A stretch of DNA of 13,029 bases from an uncultured Phycisphaera sp. (GTDB lineage Bacteria; Planctomycetota; Phycisphaerae; Phycisphaerales; SM1A02): the NCBI GenBank assembly GCA_937911845.1, contig CALDQF010000407.1, positions 1-13,029 on the forward strand, written 5' to 3'. The notes beneath the pieces were generated by a model that did no database searches, was not told the DNA's origin, and saw only the letters and a list, made by a program, of their open reading frames with translations. Below are positions 1 to 7,019 of the stretch, one piece after another. A program made the position numbers and the translations under genes. Numbering within the stretch: the stretch's first letter is position 1; each line of letters starts with the position of its first letter.

Positions 1-1133
1 ACATTCAATTCCAACAGCGAGCCCACCCCGCCAGTTCCTCCCAGCGCGACAGCCAAATCATTCCCTTGCACTCGGCAAGCAACCATCATGGCGGATTCAC
101 AAATCACGGGATTGACTTTGCCAGGCATGATGGACGATCCGGGTTGCACCGCCGGCAACGAGATCTCAAACAACCCCCCTCTTGGCCCAGACCCCATCCA
201 GCGGAGGTCGTTCGCAATCTTGGTGAATGAGACCGCGACCGTACGCAAAAATCCGGACGCTTCGACCACACAATCTCGGGTTGCTTGGGCTTCAAAGTGA
301 TTCTCGGCCTCGGCAAAAGAAATGCCAAGCGCCGCGGTCAGCCGCTGCGCCACCTTGGCTCCGAATTCGGGATGGGTGTTGATGCCAGTGCCGACCGCGG
401 TGCCTCCGATCGGAAGGTTGGTAGCCAACGCGGAAGCCGCGGCTTCCGCTCGGCCAATGGCTTTGTCAATTTGATCCGCGTACCCAGAGAACTCTTGCCC
501 CAAAGTGACCGGAGTGGCATCCATCAAATGGGTGCGTCCCAATTTCACAATCTCTGAGAAGGCCTCGGCCTTCTCCCGGAGCGCATCACGCAAACGGGTC
601 AATGCCGGCACCAACGAACGGATGATGGCCTCCGCGCCAGCAACTTGCATGGCCGTGGGAAAGGTGTCGTTGGAAGATTGCCCCATGTTGGCGTGGTCGT
701 TGGGGTGCACCGGATTCTTCGCCCCGATGGGTTGTCCGGCGTCCAAACAGGCCAGATTTGAGAGCACTTCGTTCACGTTCATGTTGGTGCTGGTGCCACT
801 TCCGGTTTGGAAAACATCCACCGGAAAATGATCCATGGCCTGCCGACCTTCTGAGCCAGAGACCAACGCTCCCCCTTCGCCATCCAAGCCATCGCGAATG
901 GTTTGGGCGGCTTGAGCAATGGCTTGCGCAACCGAAGGATCCAGACGACCCAATTCCGCATTCACTCCAGCGCAGGCTTCTTTGAGGTGCGCAAAAGCCT
1001 GAATCACCGCCGCGGGAACGGGCCGTCCGCTGATGGGAAAATTCAACACGGCCCGCTGGGTCGAAGCACCATGCAAGATGTCTGCGGGGACTTCCATCTC
1101 CCCCATGGAATCACGTTCGGTTCTGGTCGTCAT
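1..1133 (-). CDS. fumC: Class II fumarate hydratase (fumarase C), C-terminus beyond the left edge
   Basis: It interconverts fumarate and L-malate in the TCA cycle in the cytoplasm. The 377 visible residues run colinear with class II fumarases. They include [12 protein letters not shown] (111-122), [14 protein letters not shown] (143-156), the [10 protein letters not shown] segment with the catalytic-base histidine H202, and the signature loop [12 protein letters not shown] (332-343) that carries the catalytic serine. The family is usually about 460 residues, so roughly 80 C-terminal residues are missing. The ATG at 1133 is chosen because the protein then starts about 10 residues before the conserved GEMEVP segment. 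Its first 23 bases overlap the 3' end of the upstream hydrolase gene. A TACGAT box ends 7 nt before the ATG, so it may have its own promoter inside that gene. Aspartase and argininosuccinate lyase share the fold, but the HPNDH and [10 protein letters not shown] context favours fumarase. Confidence 0.95.
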   Translation of the reverse strand, partial: MTTRTERDSMGEMEVPADILHGASTQRAVLNFPISGRPVPAAVIQAFAHLKEACAGVNAELGRLDPSVAQAIAQAAQTIRDGLDGEGGALVSGSEGRQAMDHFPVDVFQTGSGTSTNMNVNEVLSNLACLDAGQPIGAKNPVHPNDHANMGQSSNDTFPTAMQVAGAEAIIRSLVPALTRLRDALREKAEAFSEIVKLGRTHLMDATPVTLGQEFSGYADQIDKAIGRAEAAASALATNLPIGGTAVGTGINTHPEFGAKVAQRLTAALGISFAEAENHFEAQATRDCVVEASGFLRTVAVSFTKIANDLRWMGSGPRGGLFEISLPAVQPGSSIMPGKVNPVICESAMMVACRVQGNDLAVALGGTGGVGSLLELN

Positions 1134-1968
1134 ATGCAGAATCGTACCTCTCGGCGAAGTCCCGCATGAGGCGAGCTACAGAACCCGCGTGTTCGGGACC
1201 GAGCAAGTCATGTCCGGCGTCAGGCAACGACTTGAAGGACCAATTTTTCTCGGCCGCCAGATGTTGGACACTCTCCATCGGGGCGACCTCGTCCTGCTCC
1301 CCATGCACCAATCCGATGGGACAATTGGGTGCGATTTTGTGCAGTGGCCCCGGAAGACGTCCCCGGCATTTAAGCCACCAACACACCGGCGTCACCAAGA
1401 TGTCCGGAGGGAGACCTCTCTGTCGAAGCTTTCCGGCCAAGGCCTCCGCGAGATCGCCCGCCCCGAGTCCCATGGCCCCATTCACACACCCAGCTTGAGC
1501 CGCCAGACGCAGCGCTACGCCCGCTCCCATCGACATGCCGGCCACACACCAGCGGGCCTCAGAGGACTCCAGCCATCTCGCCAACGCCTCATGTTCGCAT
1601 CGCCCCAACTGCACTTCTCCGGAGGCGTCACCATGTCCCGGAAAATCAACCACCACCACCGAACCGGCGTGTGGCAACAGATCTTTCAACACATGCATCC
1701 AAACTCGACGGGACCTTCCATGTCCGTGCAACAGAAGCCAATTGGTGGTGCCGTTGCCTTGCAAGATCCAAGCCGCATCCAGCCCTTCAACCTCACGCCA
1801 AGACACCCCCAGGTGATCTGGATCCAATGGCAATCCACGCCCCAAGGCCCACCCTTCACGAACTCTGGGAGGACGCACCACCGCCCGGTACACCGACCGC
1901 AAAACGAGGACGTACAGGATGGTAAAACCCAGAACCGGCAGGACGAGATATTCCAAAATCGAGGACAC
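1111..1968 (-). CDS. Membrane-anchored alpha/beta hydrolase (serine hydrolase), substrate unknown
   Basis: This is a 285-residue alpha/beta-hydrolase-fold protein. A hydrophobic N-terminal segment (about residues 5-25) followed by R/K-rich residues looks like a signal anchor. The fold is marked by the oxyanion-region HGHG (81-84), [10 protein letters not shown] (108-117), the nucleophile elbow GMSMG with S146, an acidic residue in VHGEQDE (D226) and the final histidine in DAGHD (H253), giving a Ser-Asp-His triad. Relatives act on esters, lipids or peptides, and the sequence alone does not reveal the substrate. The start is a GTG and no ATG lies nearby downstream. The gene faces the enoyl-CoA hydratase gene with only 26 bp between start codons, and its 3' end overlaps fumC by 23 bases. 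Confidence 0.85.
   Translation of the reverse strand: MSSILEYLVLPVLGFTILYVLVLRSVYRAVVRPPRVREGWALGRGLPLDPDHLGVSWREVEGLDAAWILQGNGTTNWLLLHGHGRSRRVWMHVLKDLLPHAGSVVVVDFPGHGDASGEVQLGRCEHEALARWLESSEARWCVAGMSMGAGVALRLAAQAGCVNGAMGLGAGDLAEALAGKLRQRGLPPDILVTPVCWWLKCRGRLPGPLHKIAPNCPIGLVHGEQDEVAPMESVQHLAAEKNWSFKSLPDAGHDLLGPEHAGSVARLMRDFAERYDSAYDDQNRT
1141..1146 (-). promoter_or_regulatory. Candidate -10 box (TACGAT) of fumC, inside the hydrolase gene
   Basis: On the minus strand TACGAT is followed by the 7-nt spacer TCTGCAT and then the fumC ATG. This matches the TANNNT plus 6-7 nt pattern seen before other genes here and would give a leaderless or nearly leaderless fumC transcript. A GAGG lies 13 nt before the ATG, too far for a good ribosome site. 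I see no clear -35 element. The call rests on spacing and recurrence only. Confidence 0.4.
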
Positions 1969-1994
1969 GGCTTTGGGAGCGTATCCTCTGCAGC
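1969..1994. promoter_or_regulatory. 26-bp divergent promoter region, hydrolase / enoyl-CoA hydratase
   Basis: The only DNA between two divergent start codons contains AGCGTATCCT (1978-1987). On the plus strand TATCCT (1982-1987) ends 7 nt before the hydratase ATG. On the minus strand TACGCT (1983-1978) ends 9 nt before the hydrolase GTG. The two hexamers share the TA at 1982-1983. Neither strand shows a Shine-Dalgarno sequence at a normal distance, consistent with leaderless or nearly leaderless transcripts. No convincing -35 is visible on either side, so this is an inference from geometry. Confidence 0.5.
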
Positions 1995-2777
1995 ATGACC
2001 GAAGCCAACACTGAACCGCTGATTGTGAAGAATGAAGGACCCATTGGAGTGCTGCAACTGCATCGCCCCAAAGTGTTGAACGCTCTGAACCCCGAATTGA
2101 TGTCGAAGCTGGCCGCGGCCGCCGAAGCCTTCGATGAAGATCCAGAGATCAGATGCATTCTGATCCTCGGTTCAGAACGAGCCTTTGCGGCTGGGGCCGA
2201 CATTGCGGATATGGCACCCCGCTCCGTGGCCGATATGAAGCAACGCGATCAGTTCCGAGACTGGGACCGGCTCCGCCGGATCCGCACCCCAATGGTGGCT
2301 GGCGTGAGTGGGTTCGCCCTCGGTGGAGGATGCGAACTGGCCATGTTGTGCGATCTCGCCGTGGCGGCCGACAACGCCAAGTTTGGTCAGCCCGAAGTCA
2401 GCATCGGTGTCATCCCGGGCGCTGGAGGAACGCAGAGGCTGGCCCGAAGTGTGGGCCGAGCCATGGCCATGGATATGTGCCTGACCGGACGAATGCTTGA
2501 CGCCAACGAAGCCCTCCGGATTGGATTGGTCAGCCGCGTGCTCCCCAGCGAAGGGTTTGAGCAGGCCATGATGACTGTTGGCGGCGAAATCGCAAAACAA
2601 GCACCCCTGGCCGTCCAACTGGCCAAAGAAGCGGTTGAAGCAGCGTACGAAACACCCCTCGAAGGCGGCATCATGGCCGAACGCAATTTGTTCTTCAGTT
2701 GCTTTGGTACCGACGATCAAAAAGAAGGCATGCAGGCCTTCCTTGAAAAACGCAAACCCGAATGGCGTAACCGGTGA
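1995..2777 (+). CDS. Enoyl-CoA hydratase / crotonase family protein
   Basis: This 260-residue crotonase-fold enzyme most likely hydrates trans-2-enoyl-CoA to 3-hydroxyacyl-CoA in fatty-acid or amino-acid degradation. The family marks are in order: ERAFAAGADIADM (61-73) for CoA binding, the oxyanion-hole stretch ALGGGCELAMLCDLA (108-122), and GQPEVSIGVIPGAGGTQRL (131-149). Both catalytic glutamates of true hydratases are present: E114 in CELAM and E134 in GQPE. The C-terminal FLEKRKPEW is typical of short-chain hydratases, and the length matches single-domain members. The ATG at 1995 sits just before the first conserved strand, leaving no room for a later start. Phenylalanine hydroxylase follows 47 bp downstream, so the two may share a transcript, perhaps linking amino-acid and acyl-CoA catabolism (inference). 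Substrate range cannot be read from sequence. Confidence 0.92.
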   Translation: MTEANTEPLIVKNEGPIGVLQLHRPKVLNALNPELMSKLAAAAEAFDEDPEIRCILILGSERAFAAGADIADMAPRSVADMKQRDQFRDWDRLRRIRTPMVAGVSGFALGGGCELAMLCDLAVAADNAKFGQPEVSIGVIPGAGGTQRLARSVGRAMAMDMCLTGRMLDANEALRIGLVSRVLPSEGFEQAMMTVGGEIAKQAPLAVQLAKEAVEAAYETPLEGGIMAERNLFFSCFGTDDQKEGMQAFLEKRKPEWRNR

Positions 2778-2783
2778 TTCCGG

Positions 2784-2789
2784 TAGGCT
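2784..2789 (+). promoter_or_regulatory. Possible -10 box (TAGGCT) upstream of phenylalanine hydroxylase
   Basis: TAGGCT in the 47-bp gap after the hydratase gene is the same hexamer found before gluQ. Here it lies 35 nt before the ATG, so a transcript from it would carry a leader of about 29 nt containing the AAGGAG ribosome site. No -35 is apparent. Cotranscription with the hydratase is equally possible. Confidence 0.2.
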
Positions 2790-2813
2790 GAAGCACTCAG
2801 ACTGCAAGACATC

Positions 2814-2819
2814 AAGGAG
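2814..2819 (+). promoter_or_regulatory. Strong Shine-Dalgarno (AAGGAG) of phenylalanine hydroxylase
   Basis: AAGGAG lies 5 nt before the ATG at 2825 and fixes that start. It is the clearest ribosome-binding site in the window and contrasts with the many genes here that have none at a normal distance. Confidence 0.7.
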
Positions 2820-2824
2820 ATCGT

Positions 2825-3649
2825 ATGGATTCGGCATCCCTCAACCACGCCATGATTGATGATCAAGAAGCGCAAGCGGCCCAAGCCGCCGCCGATGCAT
2901 TTGGCCAACCAGGTCACGAAAGCATCGAGCCGATGTTGATCAGTCAGAGATACGATGGCTATACCGAGGACAACCAAGAAGCATGGCGTCAGCTCTACGC
3001 CGAACAAATGGCGTACCTCCCCGATCGCGCTTCTCAGGTGTACCTGGATGGCGCTGAAGCCATCGGCCTCAAGGCCGACGGCATCCCCAACATCGAGCAA
3101 CTGAACGCGCGGCTTGAACCACGAACCGGCTGGAACTCTGTCCCGGTTCCTGGGTATATCCCCGCCAAAGCATTCTTCGCGTGCCTGGCCGCGCGAAGAT
3201 TCCCCACCACCATTGTGATTCGTCCTTTGGAGCGTTTGGACTACCTGCCCGAGCCGGACATCTTCCACGATGTGTTCGGACACGTTCCCCTGCACGCGGA
3301 CCCGGTCTTTGCGGACTTCCTGCAGACCTACGGCCAAGCCGCCCTGCACGCCACCACAGATCAGCAAACTGAAGAGTTGGCCCGTCTCTTTTGGTTCACG
3401 GTGGAATTTGGTTTGATCCAAGAGGACGAACGCCTCAAGGTCTACGGATCAGGCTTGATCTCGAGTCCGGGAGAATCTCGGCACGCGCTGGAAAGTGCCG
3501 ACGTGGAACGGCGCCCCTTTGATTTGGAACGAGTGATCGCCACCCCATTCGAGATTGATCATTACCAGCCCATCTTGTATGTGCTTGATTCTTTCGACCA
3601 ATTACGCGAAGCCATGCTCTCGTACGCTGGCCGATTGCAGCCCGCTTGA
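2825..3649 (+). CDS. phhA: Phenylalanine-4-hydroxylase (monomeric bacterial type)
   Basis: It converts L-phenylalanine to L-tyrosine using O2, a tetrahydropterin and non-haem Fe(II). The 274-residue length matches single-domain bacterial enzymes, which lack the ACT regulatory and tetramerisation parts of the animal protein. The iron triad is visible as H148 and H153 in PDIFHDVFGHVPLH (144-157) and E194 in FWFTVEFGLI (189-198). The segment TGWNSVPVPGYIP (101-113) and the pocket GSGLISSPGES (208-218) are also family-typical. An AAGGAG site 5 nt before the ATG supports the start. The cofactor-recycling enzyme pterin-4a-carbinolamine dehydratase lies about 6 kb downstream on the other strand, which supports the functional assignment. 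The upstream enoyl-CoA hydratase gene may be in the same transcript. Tryptophan or tyrosine hydroxylase is unlikely in bacteria. Confidence 0.95.
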   Translation: MDSASLNHAMIDDQEAQAAQAAADAFGQPGHESIEPMLISQRYDGYTEDNQEAWRQLYAEQMAYLPDRASQVYLDGAEAIGLKADGIPNIEQLNARLEPRTGWNSVPVPGYIPAKAFFACLAARRFPTTIVIRPLERLDYLPEPDIFHDVFGHVPLHADPVFADFLQTYGQAALHATTDQQTEELARLFWFTVEFGLIQEDERLKVYGSGLISSPGESRHALESADVERRPFDLERVIATPFEIDHYQPILYVLDSFDQLREAMLSYAGRLQPA

Positions 3650-3651
3650 TC

Positions 3652-3834
3652 ATGTTTTCTGTTGTTGTCGCACTGATCGTTGGGGTCTTGGGCTGGCTGA
3701 TGTTCAGCGCCATGGGAACCAAGGCCGCCCTGATGACCCTCTCGATGATTGCGGTCGGCGTTTTGGCATTTCGATTGTTGCAGCGTCAAGAAGGAGGCAC
3801 GGCCTTTCCTTCAGATGACGAGCCCGAAGCCTGA
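3652..3834 (+). CDS. Small two-helix membrane protein of unknown function
   Basis: I do not recognise a family. The 60-residue product has two hydrophobic segments, about residues 1-20 and 23-42, separated by a short GTK turn. It ends in a polar acidic tail of DDEPEA type. It follows phenylalanine hydroxylase immediately: its ATG lies 2 nt after that stop codon, and a TTG at 3646 would instead overlap the stop as TTGA, like the GTGA overlaps elsewhere in this window. No ribosome site precedes it, so translational coupling to the hydroxylase gene seems likely. It ends 10 bp before the convergent ferredoxin stop. The tight packing and clear membrane pattern make it a plausible real gene. The function is unknown. 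Confidence 0.6.
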   Translation: MFSVVVALIVGVLGWLMFSAMGTKAALMTLSMIAVGVLAFRLLQRQEGGTAFPSDDEPEA

Positions 3835-3844
3835 TCCACTTCAA

Positions 3845-4243
3845 TCAGTGGGGCACTTCCTTGACCGCGTTGCGATTCCACGATGGAACGTGCACGACGA
3901 TTGGCCCATCGCCTTCGACGATTGCTTGGCAGCAAAGACGGGAGTTGATTTGGAGCCCCGGGGCCTCTTCAACACGATCTTCCTCGTCTTCTTCGGCTTC
4001 CGAACACTCGGACATCCCCTGGGTGACATACACATGACAGGTAGAACAAGCACAGACGCCCCCGCAGGCATGTTCAATGTTGATGCCGGCATGGACCGCC
4101 ACCTCAAGCAGCGGCTGCCCTTTGGCGGCTTTCAACTCCCACACGGCCTGATCAGTGTCGGTCAAGGCGTGAGGATCGTCGAGATAAAACGTCACCGAAA
4201 CGGTTTTTTCGGCGTGCGCGAATTCGCTGTGACCCATGTGCAT
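3845..4243 (-). CDS. [2Fe-2S] ferredoxin, adrenodoxin/Isc type
   Basis: This 132-residue electron carrier has the adrenodoxin-type cluster pattern. The ligands are C60, C66 and C69 in HACGGVCACSTCHVYV (58-73) and C105 in SRLCCQAIV (101-109). The acidic stretch SEAEEDEEDRVEE (81-93) matches the partner-docking helix of this class. Isc-type ferredoxins supply electrons for Fe-S assembly, and adrenodoxin-like ones serve monooxygenases. No isc genes or cytochrome P450 are in view, so the partner is unknown. The extra cysteines C64, C80 and C104 are unusual. The N-terminal 15 or so residues are an extension. ATG 4243 is preferred over ATG 4237 because TAGGAT ends exactly 6 nt before it. The gene is divergent from rlmN with a 17-bp gap. 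Confidence 0.9.
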   Translation of the reverse strand: MHMGHSEFAHAEKTVSVTFYLDDPHALTDTDQAVWELKAAKGQPLLEVAVHAGINIEHACGGVCACSTCHVYVTQGMSECSEAEEDEEDRVEEAPGLQINSRLCCQAIVEGDGPIVVHVPSWNRNAVKEVPH

Positions 4244-4260
4244 GCCCGTATCCTAGTCGC
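4244..4260. promoter_or_regulatory. 17-bp bidirectional promoter, ferredoxin / rlmN
   Basis: The whole gap between two divergent ATGs is 17 bp. On the plus strand TATCCT (4249-4254) ends 6 nt before the rlmN ATG. On the minus strand TAGGAT (4255-4250) ends 6 nt before the ferredoxin ATG. The two hexamers overlap on the 7-bp core TATCCTA, whose other strand reads TAGGATA. Both transcripts would start at or within a base of the A of the start codon, and any -35 contacts would lie inside the opposite coding region. I see no clear -35. Confidence 0.55.
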
Positions 4261-5295
4261 ATGAGCGTTGGGATTTTGGGCTTGACTGAGTCACAATTCG
4301 TGGCCCAGGCCAAACATCTGGATCTGACCCCCGCCGCCGCCGCCCGCGGCTGGCGTCAACTGTTTCGCGAAGGGACCCTCCCAGCCGCCTTCGAGGGCAA
4401 AGTCCAACTTCCCTCCATGCCCATCCTGCGCCGCGAACCCGATGGAGCCACCCTGAAATTTGCCCAACAGCTTGAAGGAGGCTTGGAGACCGAAAGTGTG
4501 ATCCTGCCCCAACGGGGCCGCACCGGACGGATCCGCACCAGTCTTTGTGTTTCTTCTCAAGTTGGATGCGCGATGGGCTGTCGATTTTGCGAAACCGCCA
4601 CCTTGGGACGAAGGAAACAACTCACTCCAGACCAGATCGTGGGCCAATGGTTCGCGGCGCGTCACAGCGAACAACAAACCATTACCAACATCGTGTTCAT
4701 GGGTATGGGCGAACCCACCGACAACATCGAAGCGGTCCTCCAGGCCATCCGAATATTGACCGAGCATGGCGGTCCCGCCATTGCCCCTTCACGGATTTCG
4801 GTTTCTACGGTGGGCCGAGCGCAAGGCATTGAACGCTTGGCCGAATTTGCCAACGAACGCGGTTTTCGCCAACTTCGCTTGGCCATCAGTTTGAATGCCC
4901 CCAACGACGAGGTTCGCCAATCCATCATGCCCGTCAACCGAGCGGAACCACTCGCAGAGCTGCGCGTGGCCATGGACGCTTGGCCCGCGGGTGACCGTCT
5001 GCCCATCTTGGTGGAATATGTCCTCATCCCCGGCGTGAACAACGCGCCCGGTCATGCCAGTGAAGTGGCCAAGTTCTTGGCCGGACTGTCCGTCAACCTC
5101 AATGTCATCCCCTACAACCCCATCCGCGACTCTCCTTGGCCGGCCCCGACCGAATCTGAAGTGATCGCGTTTTGTGACGAAGCTCGAACCGCAGGACTTC
5201 GAACCAAACGCCGCCGCACCATGGGACGTGACGCCATGGCCGCCTGTGGGCAACTGGGAAACCCCAAACTCAAGCGAGAACGCAAACACGGCTAA
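4261..5295 (+). CDS. rlmN: Radical-SAM rRNA adenine C2 methyltransferase (RlmN/Cfr family)
   Basis: RlmN methylates C2 of A2503 in 23S rRNA, and in some bacteria A37 of tRNA, using a 4Fe-4S cluster and two SAM molecules. The cluster motif CxxxCxxC is C103-C107-C110 in VGCAMGCRFCE. The family-specific LCVSSQ cysteine is C96, and the methyl-carrier cysteine is C329 in GRDAMAACGQL. VFMGMGEPTDN (145-155) is the usual GMGEP segment. At 344 residues it is slightly short, with a reduced N-terminal domain. The start ATG is fixed by the promoter geometry described for 4244-4260. The residues after the cluster (ETATLGRRKQLT) differ from the E. coli pattern, so a Cfr-like or divergent RlmN subgroup is possible. 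Housekeeping RlmN is more likely than resistance Cfr. Confidence 0.85.
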   Translation: MSVGILGLTESQFVAQAKHLDLTPAAAARGWRQLFREGTLPAAFEGKVQLPSMPILRREPDGATLKFAQQLEGGLETESVILPQRGRTGRIRTSLCVSSQVGCAMGCRFCETATLGRRKQLTPDQIVGQWFAARHSEQQTITNIVFMGMGEPTDNIEAVLQAIRILTEHGGPAIAPSRISVSTVGRAQGIERLAEFANERGFRQLRLAISLNAPNDEVRQSIMPVNRAEPLAELRVAMDAWPAGDRLPILVEYVLIPGVNNAPGHASEVAKFLAGLSVNLNVIPYNPIRDSPWPAPTESEVIAFCDEARTAGLRTKRRRTMGRDAMAACGQLGNPKLKRERKHG

Positions 5296-5333
5296 AGGAA
5301 CAAGAGGACAAGTCAAAGGTTCCCAGCATGAGG

Positions 5334-6149
5334 CTAGAGCAGATCGCGGTTCCATTCGTGCAGAGCGACCGCGGTCGCTACCGAGACATTCAGACTCGGC
5401 ACCGCCGAGGCCATCGGAATGTTGACCACTTCATCGCATGCCGCCAGCACATCATCAGGAACCCCGTTCGCTTCGGCACCGACCAAGAGAACATCACGTT
5501 CGCCAGGCTCCACGCGACGAAGGTCCACCGAACGTGGACCGGTCTCGAGCGCGATGATCCGGAATTGCAGCGAACGCAGCCAGTTCAACGTCTCGAACAA
5601 GTCGGCCGCGACTCCCCATGGGATGCGAAAAACGTGGCCCACCGAAACCCGGGACGCTTTGCGGTACAGCGGATCGGCGCAAGCGGCATCCAGCAACACC
5701 GCATCGGCTTCAAATCCAGCCACGTTTCGAAAAATGGAGCCAATGTTGTCCACATCGGTGACGCCAATAGGCACCACCACCCGCTTCCGTCCCGGAGAGG
5801 CCAGGTCTACCAGACGATTTTTGGCTTCCAACTGACGGTGGTGCGGACGATGCCCCGCCGCCAAGACACCACGATGAATACGGAAGCCGGCAATCTGGAT
5901 CATGCCTGCGAGCGAAGTGACGTAGACGGGAATGTGCTCCGGCAAGCCGCGAAGGACATCGTTCATGTTGTCCACGGCGGCTTCAGACAACAACAAACTG
6001 TGCACTTGTTCATGATGCTCGACAAAGCGCGTGACCACACGCTTGGACTCCACCAAGAACAAGTCGTCCCGTCCTCGCAAATCACGATCTCGAACATCGC
6101 GATACGGCTCGAGCCGGGGATCTTCGAGATCGTCAATGGGAACGATCAC
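5334..6149 (-). CDS. SpoU/TrmH-family RNA 2'-O-methyltransferase
   Basis: This 271-residue SPOUT methyltransferase is expected to methylate a ribose 2'-OH in rRNA or tRNA with SAM. All three SpoU motifs are present in order: motif 1 NIGSIFRNVAGF (135-146), motif 2 LLVGAEANGVPDDVL and motif 3 IPMASAVPSLNVSVATAVALHEW near the C-terminus, which form the trefoil-knot SAM site. The N-terminal 100 residues resemble the RNA-binding substrate domain of the RlmB/TsnR type (FLVESKRVVTRFVE). The exact target nucleotide cannot be assigned. The GTG start overlaps the cysE stop as GTGA on the minus strand (6149-6146), so it is probably translationally coupled to cysE. It converges with rlmN across a 38-bp gap. 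Confidence 0.9.
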   Translation of the reverse strand: MIVPIDDLEDPRLEPYRDVRDRDLRGRDDLFLVESKRVVTRFVEHHEQVHSLLLSEAAVDNMNDVLRGLPEHIPVYVTSLAGMIQIAGFRIHRGVLAAGHRPHHRQLEAKNRLVDLASPGRKRVVVPIGVTDVDNIGSIFRNVAGFEADAVLLDAACADPLYRKASRVSVGHVFRIPWGVAADLFETLNWLRSLQFRIIALETGPRSVDLRRVEPGERDVLLVGAEANGVPDDVLAACDEVVNIPMASAVPSLNVSVATAVALHEWNRDLL

Positions 6150-6976
6150 AGTCGAGAACGCACGCGAATTTCTGCCGGAGCGGCGGTCACCACATGATGC
6201 GGTGGAACCGATTCAGTCAGGAAGACACCGCCCCCCACCACGCATCCACGCCCCACAACTGTGTCTCCCCCCAAAATGGTGGCACCGGCATAGACCACCA
6301 CATCGTCCTCCAAAGTCGGGTGGCGTTGCTCGGAACCACGAAGCACCCGTCCGTCGGCATCGGTCGGCAGAGATCGGGCGCCCAAAGTGACCTGCTGATA
6401 CAAGCGGCAGCCATCTCCGATTTTGGCGGTCTCCCCAATCACCACCCCCGTGCCGTGGTCGATGAAACATCGAGCCCCGATCTTGGCCCCCGGATGAATA
6501 TCGATGCCCGTCTCAGAGTGCGCCATCTCGGACAGCATCCGGGCCAACACCCTTGCTTGACCAAGATGCAACTCGTGGGCAAATCGGTACACCGCGATGG
6601 CTTTGATGCCGGGGTAACACAACCACGCTTCCGAAGGGCTGGTCATGGCCGGGTCACCTCGCTCGGCTGCTTCCAGATCCCCCGCCAACATGGCCCGGAG
6701 CCGGGGAATGGAAAGCACGACCGCGTCTTCCAACATGGGATGGGTGCTGGTGAGACCACGCAGGGCGGCCCGCAACCGAACCCGCAGCAGATCAAAGGCA
6801 TCTTGCCGGGCACGATCCCGAGCGTCTCCAAGCGGAATCCGCTCCAAGGTCCCCGGAAGCAACAATGGCAACACCGCGTCCAGCACCCCCCGGGCTTCGG
6901 TTGGTGTCGGACACGAATCCCAGGACTCGCACCCGGGAAATTCGTGCCAATCGTCCAGTGAGTGGTGGGAAGGCAT
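6146..6976 (-). CDS. cysE: Serine O-acetyltransferase (CysE/EpsC type)
   Basis: It transfers acetyl from acetyl-CoA to L-serine, the first committed step to cysteine. A helical N-terminal domain (about 1-150) is followed by a left-handed beta-helix of hexapeptide repeats (about 157-256). The catalytic pair is D159 in DIHP and H174 in DHGTG, with the same 15-residue spacing as in E. coli CysE. The insertion ARSLPTDADGRVLRGSEQRHP before the later coils is typical of the EpsC-like group. The frame stays open far upstream, antisense to the dioxygenase gene. I take ATG 6976 (276 residues). ATG 7021 would add 15 residues and overlap the divergent start codon. The gene is followed by trmH with a 4-bp GTGA overlap and is divergent from cysteine dioxygenase, which has the opposite effect on cysteine. 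Confidence 0.9.
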   Translation of the reverse strand: MPSHHSLDDWHEFPGCESWDSCPTPTEARGVLDAVLPLLLPGTLERIPLGDARDRARQDAFDLLRVRLRAALRGLTSTHPMLEDAVVLSIPRLRAMLAGDLEAAERGDPAMTSPSEAWLCYPGIKAIAVYRFAHELHLGQARVLARMLSEMAHSETGIDIHPGAKIGARCFIDHGTGVVIGETAKIGDGCRLYQQVTLGARSLPTDADGRVLRGSEQRHPTLEDDVVVYAGATILGGDTVVGRGCVVGGGVFLTESVPPHHVVTAAPAEIRVRSRL

Positions 6977-7019
6977 GCAGGGGGAATCGTACGTCTCCTC
7001 GTGGTAGGGTGGAACTTCC
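6977..7019. promoter_or_regulatory. 43-bp divergent control region, cysE / cysteine dioxygenase
   Basis: On the plus strand TAGGGT (7005-7010) ends 9 nt before the dioxygenase ATG, and the overlapping AGGGTGGA could act as a ribosome site. On the minus strand TACGAT (6991-6986) ends 9 nt before the assumed cysE ATG. Any regulator binding here could affect both cysteine synthesis and cysteine breakdown. I could not identify an operator or a clear -35. Confidence 0.3.

Noticed and set aside
1033..1998. A 321-codon plus-strand open frame across fumC and the hydrolase
   Set aside because: It is antisense to two genes with full catalytic motifs and its translation has no recognisable domain. It is a shadow frame.
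5297..5323. Possible terminator: GGAAC pairing with GTTCC after rlmN
   Set aside because: The stem is only 5 bp with a 17-nt loop and no U-tract. I do not think it is a terminator.
5328..6197. A 289-codon plus-strand open frame opposite trmH
   Set aside because: The minus strand encodes all three SpoU motifs here, while the plus-strand product is low-complexity and matches nothing.
6194..6961. A 255-codon plus-strand open frame opposite cysE
   Set aside because: It is antisense to an intact hexapeptide acetyltransferase and has no domain features.
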